A stretch of DNA of 12,611 bases from Candidatus Hydrothermarchaeota archaeon (GTDB lineage Archaea; Hydrothermarchaeota; Hydrothermarchaeia; Hydrothermarchaeales; BMS3B). The DNA lies in the NCBI GenBank assembly GCA_015521945.1, contig WANG01000004.1:1-12611 (forward strand), read 5' to 3'. The notes beneath the pieces are model-generated. The model did no database searches. It was given only the letters and a program-made list of their open reading frames with translations, and was not told the origin of the DNA. A program made the translations under genes and the position numbers. Positions within the stretch are counted from its first letter, which is position 1. Every line of letters starts with the position of its first letter. Positions 1 to 6,355 of the stretch are shown here, piece by piece.

Positions 1-425
1 GCGCCTATGCTCACATCCGCCAGCTCTGCGGTGTAGTCCGTGCAGTACCTGCAGTTGCTCCTGGCAAACTTCTTCGCCTCCTTCAGGGGTATCTTCAGCA
101 CGCCCCCGTCGTGGTACCCCAAGAGCTTGCCCTTTATGTCCCACTTCTTTATCTTGGCCATGCTCAGCCCCTTGCTCTCCACCACCTTCGCAAGCTCCTC
201 GTAGGGGAAGCTCTCGGCGCAGAAGAGTCCGATCACGAGCTTTACCCTCTTCGGCCACTCCTGAAGCGTCCTGTGCTGCATGAGCTGCGCCTTTCTAACC
301 GCCTGCATCTGGCAGGGAAGTGCCACGTAGGCAACCGACTTAACCTGCCTGGCATCCCTAACTAAGTTGCTCTCCTCTATGAGAGGCTCAACACTGCACC
401 TGAGCAACGCCCGCGGAAGCATCAT
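1..425 (-). CDS. Coenzyme F420 hydrogenase/dehydrogenase beta-subunit family protein, N-terminally short, cut by window edge
   Basis: The 141 visible residues match the C-terminal part of the FrhB/FpoF family, which carries FAD and a 4Fe-4S cluster and passes electrons to or from coenzyme F420. Visible landmarks are VALPCQMQAVRKAQ (about residues 34-47), VIGLFCAESF (64-73) and the cysteine motif CRYCTDYTAELADVSIG (125-141). Normal family members have about 100-115 residues before the LPCQ motif; here there are only about 35, and they do not resemble the usual N-terminal domain. The methyltransferase gene ends at 516, so there is no room for the missing part. The start was set at the ATG at 425-423 (a second ATG follows) because the TATA box at 461-470 predicts transcription from about 439. 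An in-frame ATG at 449 would add eight residues. The gene continues past base 1. It may be a real short paralog or a decayed copy. The family call is firm; activity is not. Confidence 0.8.
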   Translation of the reverse strand, partial: MMLPRALLRCSVEPLIEESNLVRDARQVKSVAYVALPCQMQAVRKAQLMQHRTLQEWPKRVKLVIGLFCAESFPYEELAKVVESKGLSMAKIKKWDIKGKLLGYHDGGVLKIPLKEAKKFARSNCRYCTDYTAELADVSIG

Positions 426-439
426 CAGAACCACCGTCA

Positions 440-459
440 GATTTATCATGATTTATCAT
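440..459. repeat. Perfect 10-bp tandem repeat (GATTTATCAT twice) beside a TATA box
   Basis: Two exact copies of GATTTATCAT abut each other at 440-449 and 450-459. They sit between the TATA box and the predicted transcription start of the FrhB-like gene. An inverted copy of the first seven bases (ATAAATC) occurs at 464-470, within the TATA box. A spacing of one helical turn would place both copies on one face of the DNA. This fits a repressor-binding site, but no protein is known to bind it. Confidence 0.5.
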
Positions 460-460
460 T

Positions 461-470
461 AATATAAATC
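461..470 (-). promoter_or_regulatory. TATA box for the FrhB-like gene
   Basis: On the minus strand this reads GATTTATATT, preceded by the purine-rich GGGGAAA, which fits a BRE. It lies in the only A/T-rich patch between two G+C-rich genes, about 40 bases ahead of the chosen ATG at 425. This predicts a start of transcription near 439 and a short leader. Confidence 0.6.
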
Positions 471-515
471 TTTCCCCTGCCTCTCCTGCGGCTGGTGGGG
501 TTCCCCAGCCATGAG

Positions 516-1415
516 CTACCTGAGCCCCAGCTCGGCAATTGCACTTGCTATCCTCCTCCTGCTGAGCTCCACGTATCTCTCCTCCACCTCCACCCCGACA
601 AATCGCCTCTGGCTCTTCACCGCCGCGATGCAGGTTGTGCCCGAGCCTGCGAAGGGGTCAAGCACCACATCCCCCCTGAAGGTGTAGAGCTGTATGCACC
701 TGTAGGGCAGCTCCTCGGGGAAGGGGGCGGGGTGCTCAACCCTCCTTGCAGACTCGGGGGGAATCCTCCAGACGCTCTTAGTAAACTCTAAGAACTCATC
801 CCCGCCTATGGTATCCTCCCTGCCACCCCTCTCCCTCCTGAAGCTCCCCTTGGACATGACAATGATGTACTCGTGCTGGTCCCTGAGCACCGGGTTAACC
901 GCCGACTTCCAGGAGCCCCACGCCGTTGAGGCACCGCTTACGCTGTCCCCCTTATCCCAGATAATCTCCCCCCTCAGCAGGAACCCTATCTCCTCAAACC
1001 TCTGTATCAGGTAGGCGTGGAGGGGAATGTAGGGTCTGCGGCCCAGGTTTGCGACGTTGAAGCACGCTCTTCCGCCCCACACCAGAACCCTGTAAACCTC
1101 ACGCATAACCTCCTCCACAAAATCCAGATATTCCCCCAGCGTCAGGTCCTCATCGTACTCCTTGCCGGCGTTGTACGGGGGTGAGGTTACCATCAGGTGC
1201 ACCGAGCGGTCAGGAAGCCTTCGCAGAACCTCCCTGGCATCCCCCTGCACCACCCTGTCAATCAGCTCCTCGGGAACCTCATTCTCCTGAAGCTCGGAGG
1301 GCGAGGGCTTGGGCAGCTTGGTATCGCCGTAGATGCGGCGTGAGTAGAAGGCGGTGGAGTCGTGCGACACCCTTCCGGGCACACCAAAGGAGCTCGTCTT
1401 CGTCTTTTTACCCAT
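516..1415 (-). CDS. Site-specific DNA methyltransferase, beta class, N4-cytosine type
   Basis: This protein transfers a methyl group from S-adenosylmethionine to a base within a specific DNA site. The catalytic motif TSPPYN (about residues 77-82 from this start) comes before the AdoMet-binding motif LDPFAGSGTT (252-261), the beta-class order. SPPY points to N4-cytosine rather than adenine as the target. The C-terminal VGVEVEERYVELSRRRI region closes the AdoMet fold, and HPAPFPEEL is a motif common in these enzymes. The N-terminal segment with SSFGV, SHDS and FYSRRIYG resembles methylases known from methanogens, but recognition specificity cannot be read from it. ATG at 1415 was chosen because GGTGGA lies just ahead; an in-frame GTG at 1424 would add three residues. 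No restriction endonuclease gene is seen next to it, so it looks like an orphan methylase or one whose partner lies elsewhere. Confidence 0.88.
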   Translation of the reverse strand: MGKKTKTSSFGVPGRVSHDSTAFYSRRIYGDTKLPKPSPSELQENEVPEELIDRVVQGDAREVLRRLPDRSVHLMVTSPPYNAGKEYDEDLTLGEYLDFVEEVMREVYRVLVWGGRACFNVANLGRRPYIPLHAYLIQRFEEIGFLLRGEIIWDKGDSVSGASTAWGSWKSAVNPVLRDQHEYIIVMSKGSFRRERGGREDTIGGDEFLEFTKSVWRIPPESARRVEHPAPFPEELPYRCIQLYTFRGDVVLDPFAGSGTTCIAAVKSQRRFVGVEVEERYVELSRRRIASAIAELGLR

Positions 1416-1460
1416 ACACTCCACCGTAAGAGCCTACATGCTCCAGGAGCACGCCGCCGG

Positions 1461-1470
1461 GTATAAACCT
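1461..1470 (-). promoter_or_regulatory. TATA box for the methyltransferase gene
   Basis: On the minus strand this is AGGTTTATAC, preceded by AGCAAA as a BRE-like element. It lies 46-55 bases ahead of the ATG at 1415 and immediately after the ABC permease stop codon. The predicted transcription start is near 1438. Confidence 0.55.
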
Positions 1471-1474
1471 TTTG

Positions 1475-2662
1475 CTACCTCCTCCTGAGCGCCTCCCTCA
1501 GCACATCACCGAGGCTGCCACCCTGCATCAGCACCCTCGCCCTGAGCAGCCTGCCCGAGAGGTAGAGCATCGCCAGGGAGGTGAGGAGCAGGGCTAACAT
1601 GCTGAGCACTATCTCAACCACCGGCACCCTGGCAACGGAGATGCGGTAAATCATCCCCACCGGGGAGCTGAGAGGGAACAGCGAGACCGCCCTTGCTAAC
1701 TGGCTGTCCGGGTTCTGGAATATCATGAACCCGAAGGCGACGGGCAGGAGCACGAACATCACCAGCACACCCGTAGCCTGCTGCGCCTCCTTAGAGGAGG
1801 TGCACAGCGCCCCTGCACCCGCCATTATTGACGCGTACATCAGAAACCCAAGGATGAAGTAGGCGACCCCCAGGAGCAGCACCCCGGGACGCAGGGTGAG
1901 GGAAACCACCACAGCCAAGGGGACCAGAAGCACCATCCACGCCCCGAGCTGCAGCAGACCGGCACCCCCCAGCCCCAGCATCTTCCCGGCGATGAGCTCC
2001 TCCGCAGAAACCGAGGAGAGCAGCACCTCCCAGAGCCTGTTCTCCCTCTCCTCGTTCATGCTGTGCATGAGAAACCCCGAGGAGATGAGCAGCGCCATCA
2101 TCAGGAGCGCCCCCATGAGCAGTGGGTACATGTACGCCACCAGCCCCATCTCCTCCGCCCTCTCACCCCTATCATTCAGCCGGTACACCACTGGCTCAAG
2201 GGGTCTGCTGACCCTCTCCACCAGCTTATCCTCCAGCCTGCCCCTGAGCATCTGCCTCACCATCTCCTCCGCAATCTCCTCCCTGGGGAGGAGCGCAGGG
2301 GTGGCGCGGGTGACGTACACCTCCACCCTGCCCGTATCTAAGTAGTTCTCGGGTATCACCATGTACATGCTCACCCTGCCCTGCAGCAGCTCCCGCTTCG
2401 CCACCTCCTCGCTGGAGTACCGCAGCACCCTGTAGCTCACGTTCTCTGGCACACTACCCGTGAGGCTCTGTGGCAGCTCAAACATGCCCGTATGGTCCAC
2501 GTACCCGACACTCAGGGTTGAAACGCCCTGATTGAAAAGCAGGAATGGCAGGAGAGCCATCACCGCCCCGAAGGCTGGAGTGAGCACCGTGGAGAGCAGG
2601 TACTCCTTCTTCCTGATGGTGCTCAGGAACTCCCACTTAGCCACCACCAGCGCCCTTCTCAT
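1475..2662 (-). CDS. ABC-2 type transporter permease (NatB-like)
   Basis: This is the membrane half of an ABC exporter of the NatA/NatB type. The 395-residue protein has a cytoplasmic start (MRRALVVAKWEFLSTIRKKEY), a first membrane helix at about 22-44, and a large extracytoplasmic domain at about 45-170 with one N-glycosylation sequon (NVS). Further helices lie at about 173-197, 228-256, 259-284, 295-315 and 347-370. The segment EERENRLWEVLLSSVS (about 204-219), ending the first cytoplasmic loop, is typical of the ABC2_membrane_3/NatB group. Its ATG lies inside the 3' end of the ATPase gene, with a 26-base overlap, so the two are translated from one message. NatB relatives export sodium ions, but this superfamily also exports lipids, peptides and drugs, so the substrate is unknown. 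The stop at 1475-1477 is TAG. Confidence 0.88.
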   Translation of the reverse strand: MRRALVVAKWEFLSTIRKKEYLLSTVLTPAFGAVMALLPFLLFNQGVSTLSVGYVDHTGMFELPQSLTGSVPENVSYRVLRYSSEEVAKRELLQGRVSMYMVIPENYLDTGRVEVYVTRATPALLPREEIAEEMVRQMLRGRLEDKLVERVSRPLEPVVYRLNDRGERAEEMGLVAYMYPLLMGALLMMALLISSGFLMHSMNEERENRLWEVLLSSVSAEELIAGKMLGLGGAGLLQLGAWMVLLVPLAVVVSLTLRPGVLLLGVAYFILGFLMYASIMAGAGALCTSSKEAQQATGVLVMFVLLPVAFGFMIFQNPDSQLARAVSLFPLSSPVGMIYRISVARVPVVEIVLSMLALLLTSLAMLYLSGRLLRARVLMQGGSLGDVLREALRRR

Positions 2663-3542
2663 CCTCCACCACCCTCACGAAGATCTCAATAAGGGGGGCG
2701 CTGCCAGAGTCAAACCTCCTCACCTCCGCCCCCGCCTCAATGAGCTGCTTTAGCACGTCACCCGGCGAGCCCTCCTCAACCACCAGCACCGCTGTGCCGC
2801 CCCTCCTCTCAGCCACCCTCGCCCCCCTCACCTCCGGGATGCTTCCAGCCACCTCAATCACCGCCCTCCCATCCCCGTACCTCGCCCTTATCTCCTCTGG
2901 AGAGCCGTGCAGCACCCCTCTCCCCATGTGCAGCATCAGGATGCGGTCGCACAGGCTCTCAGCCCGCTCAATCATGTGGGTTGAGAGCACCACCGCCTTA
3001 CCCTCACCCCGCAGCTCCCCTATCAGCCTCTCCACCTGCCTCGTGTTCACGGGGTCAAGCCCGCTGAAGGGCTCATCAAGCAGCAGAACCTGGGGGTCGT
3101 GAACCATCGCCCCCGCGAGCTGCACCTTCTGCTGCATCCCCTTGGAAAGCCTCCCGAGCTCCCTTCTGGCGTGAGGCAGGAGCCCCAGCCGCTCCAGCAG
3201 CTCAAGCGCCCGAGCCTCAGCCGCCTCCCTGCTCATTCCCCTCAGCTCCCCCAGGTACCTCAGGAACTCCACCACCCTCGCCCTCCTGTACACCCCCCTC
3301 TCCTCTGGCAGGTACCCGAGGAGCTCTGAGACCCTCCAGGGCTCGGGGCTTCCCATCACCCTCACCTGCCCCGAGTCCTGCTTCAGTAGCCCCGCGAGGA
3401 TGCGTATCATGGTGGTCTTGCCGGCACCGTTCTCCCCGAGCAGCCCGAAGACCTCGCCCCTGCATACTCTGAAGCTCACCCCCTTCAGCACCTCCCTGCC
3501 CCCGAAGCTCTTGCGCACCCCCGCGACCTCAATCGCCTCCAT
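2637..3542 (-). CDS. ABC transporter ATP-binding protein (NatA-like)
   Basis: This is the ATPase that drives the permease encoded just downstream. From the chosen start (301 residues) it has Walker A GENGAGKTT (36-44), the Q-loop region LGYLPEERGVY (75-85, with Glu where Gln is usual, as is common in ABC-2 exporters), signature LSKGMQQK (132-139), Walker B VLLLDEP (152-158), D-loop SGLD (160-163) and switch histidine H189 in LSTHM. A C-terminal extension of about 75 residues after the nucleotide-binding domain is typical of NatA/YhaQ-like ATPases. The open frame extends 21 codons upstream to 3605, but that stretch contains the TATA box. The ATG at 3542, about five bases after the predicted transcription start, fits a nearly leaderless message. 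The 3' end overlaps the permease gene by 26 bases. Confidence 0.92.
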   Translation of the reverse strand: MEAIEVAGVRKSFGGREVLKGVSFRVCRGEVFGLLGENGAGKTTMIRILAGLLKQDSGQVRVMGSPEPWRVSELLGYLPEERGVYRRARVVEFLRYLGELRGMSREAAEARALELLERLGLLPHARRELGRLSKGMQQKVQLAGAMVHDPQVLLLDEPFSGLDPVNTRQVERLIGELRGEGKAVVLSTHMIERAESLCDRILMLHMGRGVLHGSPEEIRARYGDGRAVIEVAGSIPEVRGARVAERRGGTAVLVVEEGSPGDVLKQLIEAGAEVRRFDSGSAPLIEIFVRVVEDEKGAGGG

Positions 3543-3568
3543 TTCAACCACATCTAATGAGCAGGTGG

Positions 3569-3580
3569 TATTAAAACCTG
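3569..3580 (-). promoter_or_regulatory. TATA box for the ABC exporter operon, inside a small inverted repeat
   Basis: The minus strand reads CAGGTTTTAATA, 27-38 bases ahead of the ATG at 3542, so the message would be almost leaderless. The core lies between GCAGGT (3561-3566) and ACCTGC (3576-3581), a 6-bp inverted repeat with a 9-base spacer. Arms this short could arise by chance. Confidence 0.55.
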
Positions 3581-3591
3581 CCGCCGGGAAC

Positions 3592-3600
3592 CTTTTTATA
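3592..3600 (+). promoter_or_regulatory. TATA box for the SecB-like gene
   Basis: CTTTTTATA on the plus strand, preceded by GGGAAC, predicts a start of transcription near 3623. It lies about 20 bases from the oppositely oriented TATA box of the ABC operon, so the two promoters are divergent and closely packed. Confidence 0.55.
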
Positions 3601-3630
3601 CCCATCCCTCCACACTACTGCATAGTGCTC

Positions 3631-3660
3631 ATGCGGCGAGGTACCAAGGATGCGTGTTGA
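3631..3660 (+). other. Possible nine-codon upstream reading frame overlapping the SecB-like start
   Basis: An ATG about eight bases after the predicted transcription start opens a nine-codon frame (MRRGTKDAC) that stops with TGA at 3658-3660. It runs across the ATG of the main gene at 3650 in a different frame, and the ribosome binding site GAGGT lies within it. It could compete with or couple to translation of the main gene. It may also be accidental. Confidence 0.2.
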
Positions 3661-4102
3661 AATCCAGCTCAAGAAGCTTGAGGTGAGCACAGGGTACGAG
3701 ATACCCGACCTGAAGCAGGTGCGCAACATAAGGATAGACATAAACCACTCCTGCCAGCAGCCCGAGCTGTACAGCCCCACCTCCCTCCGCAGCAGGCACA
3801 GGATATCCATAGCCTACTACGAGGAGGAGGGGGAGAGGAGGAACGAGATAGGCAGCGTTGAGTGCAGCGTGGTGGCTTACATCACCGACGAGAGCCCCGA
3901 GAGGATACACCAGATGTACGACATCTGGAGCACCCAGGGGTACAACAGCCTGCCCCTTGACGTGAGGGTTGCTGTGGAGAACACCATCTCCTTGGGCATG
4001 CTCCCCGCGGTGAGCGTGGCAGCCGAGAAGGCGAGGCTCCCTCCTCCCGTTCCACCCATAGCCTTCAGCCCCAGGCCCTCGCCGGAGGGGCTGCTCAGGT
4101 AG
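3650..4102 (+). CDS. Small conserved-looking protein with SecB-like features
   Basis: No firm family assignment is possible. The 150-residue soluble protein has no signal peptide or membrane segment. Its N-terminal half reads as beta strands (VEIQLKKLEVS, RNIRIDINHSC, HRISIAYYEEE, GSVECSVVAYI). Its C-terminal half reads as a helix followed by SLGMLPAVSVAAEKARLPPPVPPIAF (114-139). That order, and the ending with a LPPP..PPI.F pattern, resembles the chaperone SecB, which ends with a helix and a PPL.LPPI-F motif and keeps exported proteins unfolded. A few archaea, including Methanocaldococcus, have SecB-like proteins. The start is the ATG at 3650, with GAGGT at 3638-3642 as ribosome binding site. 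The gene runs convergent to the membrane regulator gene with only five bases between stop codons. It is transcribed divergently from the ABC exporter, which need not be functionally linked. Confidence 0.4.
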   Translation: MRVEIQLKKLEVSTGYEIPDLKQVRNIRIDINHSCQQPELYSPTSLRSRHRISIAYYEEEGERRNEIGSVECSVVAYITDESPERIHQMYDIWSTQGYNSLPLDVRVAVENTISLGMLPAVSVAAEKARLPPPVPPIAFSPRPSPEGLLR

Positions 4103-4107
4103 GGCAC

Positions 4108-5037
4108 CTACTCAAGCTGCCTCTTCAGGGCAAGCTCGTGGGTTCTCCCGCGGGGCACCTTCTCCACTATCCCCCTCTCAACCAGCTCCTTGACTATCCT
4201 GCTCACCTTCGGCCTTGAGAAGCCGGTCATCTCTGGAAGCACGTCCTGGGTCAGCCTGCCCCCCTGCTGCATCATCGCCCTCACCACCCTGAGCTCATCC
4301 GGGCTGAGCACCTCCCGTGGCACGCTCCTCCTGCGCTTTCTCACCTTAGAGAGCAGCAGCCCAGCAGCAGCCCCCGCCAAGAAGGCGGCAAAAACCTTAA
4401 AGGCGCTCCCCTCGGGCTTCCTCTCCACATCCCCCCTCACCACCCTCACCCCGTACCCCTCAAGCTGCCCCAGCGCCTCCTCAGTGAGGTCACCCTCAAT
4501 AACCAGCACCCTCCTGACACCCAGGCTCTGGAGCGCCTCAATCACCGCCGGCGGCACCCCCGAGCGCCTCACGTACAGTATGGGGTATCCCGTAGCCGAG
4601 CTCAGCCTGACGGCGGTCAGCAGGTTTGCGGAGCCCTCCCCCGAGACCACCACGGCACCACCCGGTGAGGAGTAGAACTCCCTGGCAAAGGTGGCAGCTG
4701 TGCCGTAGCGGTCCGCCTCCCCTATCCTCCTGGTTATGTACCCCATCTCATCCACCTGACGCTGCACCTCCCTGCTCACCGCCTCCTCTCCCCCTATTAT
4801 CACCAGCCTCCTGTACCCCCGCTCTATGTATCCCGCCAGCATCTCCCGCGCCTCGGGGCTCAGCCTCTCTGGGGGAGTTGCAACCACGGGGATGCCGGTG
4901 CTCTGGGAGTAGGCGAGGGCTATCGCAAACTCGTGGGGTATATCGCTCCTCACCAGCACCACATCCACTGGGGCTGCGCTCACCCCCGGCAGAGAAGCCA
5001 CAACCGCGAGGAGCAGCAGGAGAGCACGCACCCTCAC
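4108..5037 (-). CDS. Membrane-anchored winged-helix regulator with CWB2-like extracytoplasmic domain
   Basis: The 309-residue protein starts with a signal peptide (hydrophobic LLLLLAVVASLPGVSAA, cleavage likely near residue 22). Residues 25-205 contain the pattern RLVIIGGEEAVSREVQRQV (77-95) then ITRRIGEADRYGTAATFA (101-118). This matches the cell-wall-binding repeat 2 (CWB2) family, and a degenerate second repeat may follow at 124-200. A single membrane helix (about 212-230) is followed by the positive cluster KVRKRRR, which puts the C-terminus inside the cell. Residues 244-309 form a MarR-like winged helix (ELRVVRAMMQQGG, SRPKVSRIVKELVERGIVEK). The layout suggests a one-component sensor-regulator that reads the cell surface and binds DNA from the membrane. 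The GTG start overlaps the stop of the upstream CNNM gene by four bases, so the two are co-translated. The target promoters are unknown. Confidence 0.8.
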   Translation of the reverse strand: MRVRALLLLLAVVASLPGVSAAPVDVVLVRSDIPHEFAIALAYSQSTGIPVVATPPERLSPEAREMLAGYIERGYRRLVIIGGEEAVSREVQRQVDEMGYITRRIGEADRYGTAATFAREFYSSPGGAVVVSGEGSANLLTAVRLSSATGYPILYVRRSGVPPAVIEALQSLGVRRVLVIEGDLTEEALGQLEGYGVRVVRGDVERKPEGSAFKVFAAFLAGAAAGLLLSKVRKRRRSVPREVLSPDELRVVRAMMQQGGRLTQDVLPEMTGFSRPKVSRIVKELVERGIVEKVPRGRTHELALKRQLE

Positions 5038-6296
5038 GCCTCCCTCTTCTTTATCACCCTCACCTTCATTATCCTCCTGCCCCTCATGCTCTCCACCCTG
5101 AGCACCACCCCATCCACCTCCACCTCATCCCCCTGCACTGGAATCCTGCCCAGCATGTTGAAGAGCAGCCCGCCTATGGTATCCACCCGGTCCTCCGGCA
5201 GGGAGAGGGAGAGCCTCTCATTAACGTCGTGGATGCTCATCCTGGCATCCACCACCGCCTGGTTCTCATCCACCATCCTGAACTCCTCTGCCTCGCCCAC
5301 ATCGTACTCATCCTCTATCTCCCCCACTATCTCCTCAAGCACGTCCTCAAGGGTAACCATTCCGGCGGTGCCCCCGTACTCATCCACCACTATGGCTATC
5401 TGCACCTTGAGCCTCTGAAACTCGCTGAGCAGCTCGTTGAGCTTCTTGCTCTCGGGAACGAAGTAGGCGGGTCTCAGGATGCCGTGCAGGGTCTCCGGCT
5501 TCTCCCCCGAGTTGAGGAACCTGAGCAGGTCCTTGGCGTAGAGTATGCCAATGATGTTGTCAACGCTCCCCTCATACACGGGTATCCTTGAGTGCCCGGT
5601 CTCAAGTATCAGCTTCTTTGCATCCTCAATGCTGCTGTTAGCTTCAATGCACTTCATATCTATCCTCGGAACCATTATATCCTTGACATCCATCTTGTCA
5701 AACTCAAAGATGCCGGATATCATCTCCTTCTCTTCCTTCTCAATGGCGCCGAGCTCCTCCCCCACCTCAACCAGCATCTTCAGCTCCTCCTCGGTTATGA
5801 AGGGCCCAAGCCTGACCTCACCCCCGAAGGTGCTCACCACGAACTTGGCGAAGCGCGAGAGCACGGCCACCACGGGGGTCAGGAGCTTCATGAGCACGTA
5901 GATGGGCTTTGCAACCAGCAGCGCCACCCTCTCGGCGTTGGTTGCGGAGTAGCTCTTCGGGGTTATCTCACCGAATAGGAGCACCACCAGGGTAACCGCA
6001 CCCGTTGCGATACCCACCCCCGTGCTCCCGAACACCTGTATTGCGATGGAGGTGGCGATTGAGGCAGCCAGAATGTTCACGAGGTTGTTGCCTATGAGGA
6101 TGGTTATTATGACCCTGTTGGGCGTGTGAAGGAGCCTCTCCAGCACAATCGCCCTGGAGTCGCCCTCCTTCGCGAGCTTCCTGACCTTTGCCCTGCTGAC
6201 GGACAGGTATGCGGTCTCGGACCCTGAGAAGAAGGCTGAGAGGATAAACAGCAGTACCAGAATCCCCATCTCAAAGTACAGGTACGCTTCAGGCAC
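5034..6296 (-). CDS. CNNM/CorC family membrane protein (DUF21, CBS pair, CorC_HlyC domain)
   Basis: The family moves or regulates divalent cations, chiefly magnesium, across the cytoplasmic membrane. Annotations as hemolysin are historical. The 420-residue protein has a DUF21 membrane domain (about 1-160) with SGSETAYLS (24-32) and GEITPKSY (109-116) as conserved polar motifs. An acidic helical bundle follows (about 165-200), then two CBS domains (about 205-325) that can bind adenine nucleotides. Typical marks are MVPRIDM at 208-214 and VDEYGGTAGMVTLEDVLEEIVGEI at 304-327. The C-terminal CorC_HlyC domain spans about 336-417. Domain order and length are normal. The GTG start at 6296 has AGGAGG at 6308-6313; an internal ATG at codon 10 is less likely because it would cut into the first membrane helix. 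It is the first gene of a pair with the membrane-anchored regulator. Confidence 0.9.
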   Translation of the reverse strand: MPEAYLYFEMGILVLLFILSAFFSGSETAYLSVSRAKVRKLAKEGDSRAIVLERLLHTPNRVIITILIGNNLVNILAASIATSIAIQVFGSTGVGIATGAVTLVVLLFGEITPKSYSATNAERVALLVAKPIYVLMKLLTPVVAVLSRFAKFVVSTFGGEVRLGPFITEEELKMLVEVGEELGAIEKEEKEMISGIFEFDKMDVKDIMVPRIDMKCIEANSSIEDAKKLILETGHSRIPVYEGSVDNIIGILYAKDLLRFLNSGEKPETLHGILRPAYFVPESKKLNELLSEFQRLKVQIAIVVDEYGGTAGMVTLEDVLEEIVGEIEDEYDVGEAEEFRMVDENQAVVDARMSIHDVNERLSLSLPEDRVDTIGGLLFNMLGRIPVQGDEVEVDGVVLRVESMRGRRIMKVRVIKKREA

Positions 6297-6307
6297 CTTA
6301 CTTTATT

Positions 6308-6313
6308 CCTCCT
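6308..6313 (-). promoter_or_regulatory. Ribosome binding site of the CNNM gene
   Basis: AGGAGG on the minus strand lies 11 bases ahead of the GTG at 6296. It supports that non-ATG start over internal ATG codons. Confidence 0.5.
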
Positions 6314-6355
6314 GCCAGAGCCTGCCCCTCATTTTTATATTAAATTCCTCTGGCA
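6313..6355. repeat. 8-bp inverted repeat bracketing the CNNM promoter
   Basis: TGCCAGAG at 6313-6320 and its exact reverse complement CTCTGGCA at 6348-6355 flank the TATA box, with 27 bases between them. One arm is near the predicted transcription start and the other is upstream of the BRE. Paired half-sites around a core promoter fit an operator. The binding protein is not known; the product of the second gene of this operon is one candidate. Confidence 0.45.
6331..6345 (-). promoter_or_regulatory. TATA box of the CNNM-regulator operon
   Basis: On the minus strand this reads AATTTAATATAAAAA, preceded by CAGAGG. It is the main A/T-rich element ahead of the gene and predicts transcription from about 6311. 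It is bracketed by an 8-bp inverted repeat. Confidence 0.55.

Noticed and set aside
1475..3542. ABC pair as an assigned sodium exporter
   Set aside because: NatA/NatB resemblance gives the family only; related pairs export many substrates, and nothing in the sequence identifies sodium.
4626..5591. Plus-strand open frame of 321 codons across the regulator and CNNM genes
   Set aside because: It spans the junction of two well-supported minus-strand genes, and its product is low-complexity (Pro, His, Ser, Leu rich).
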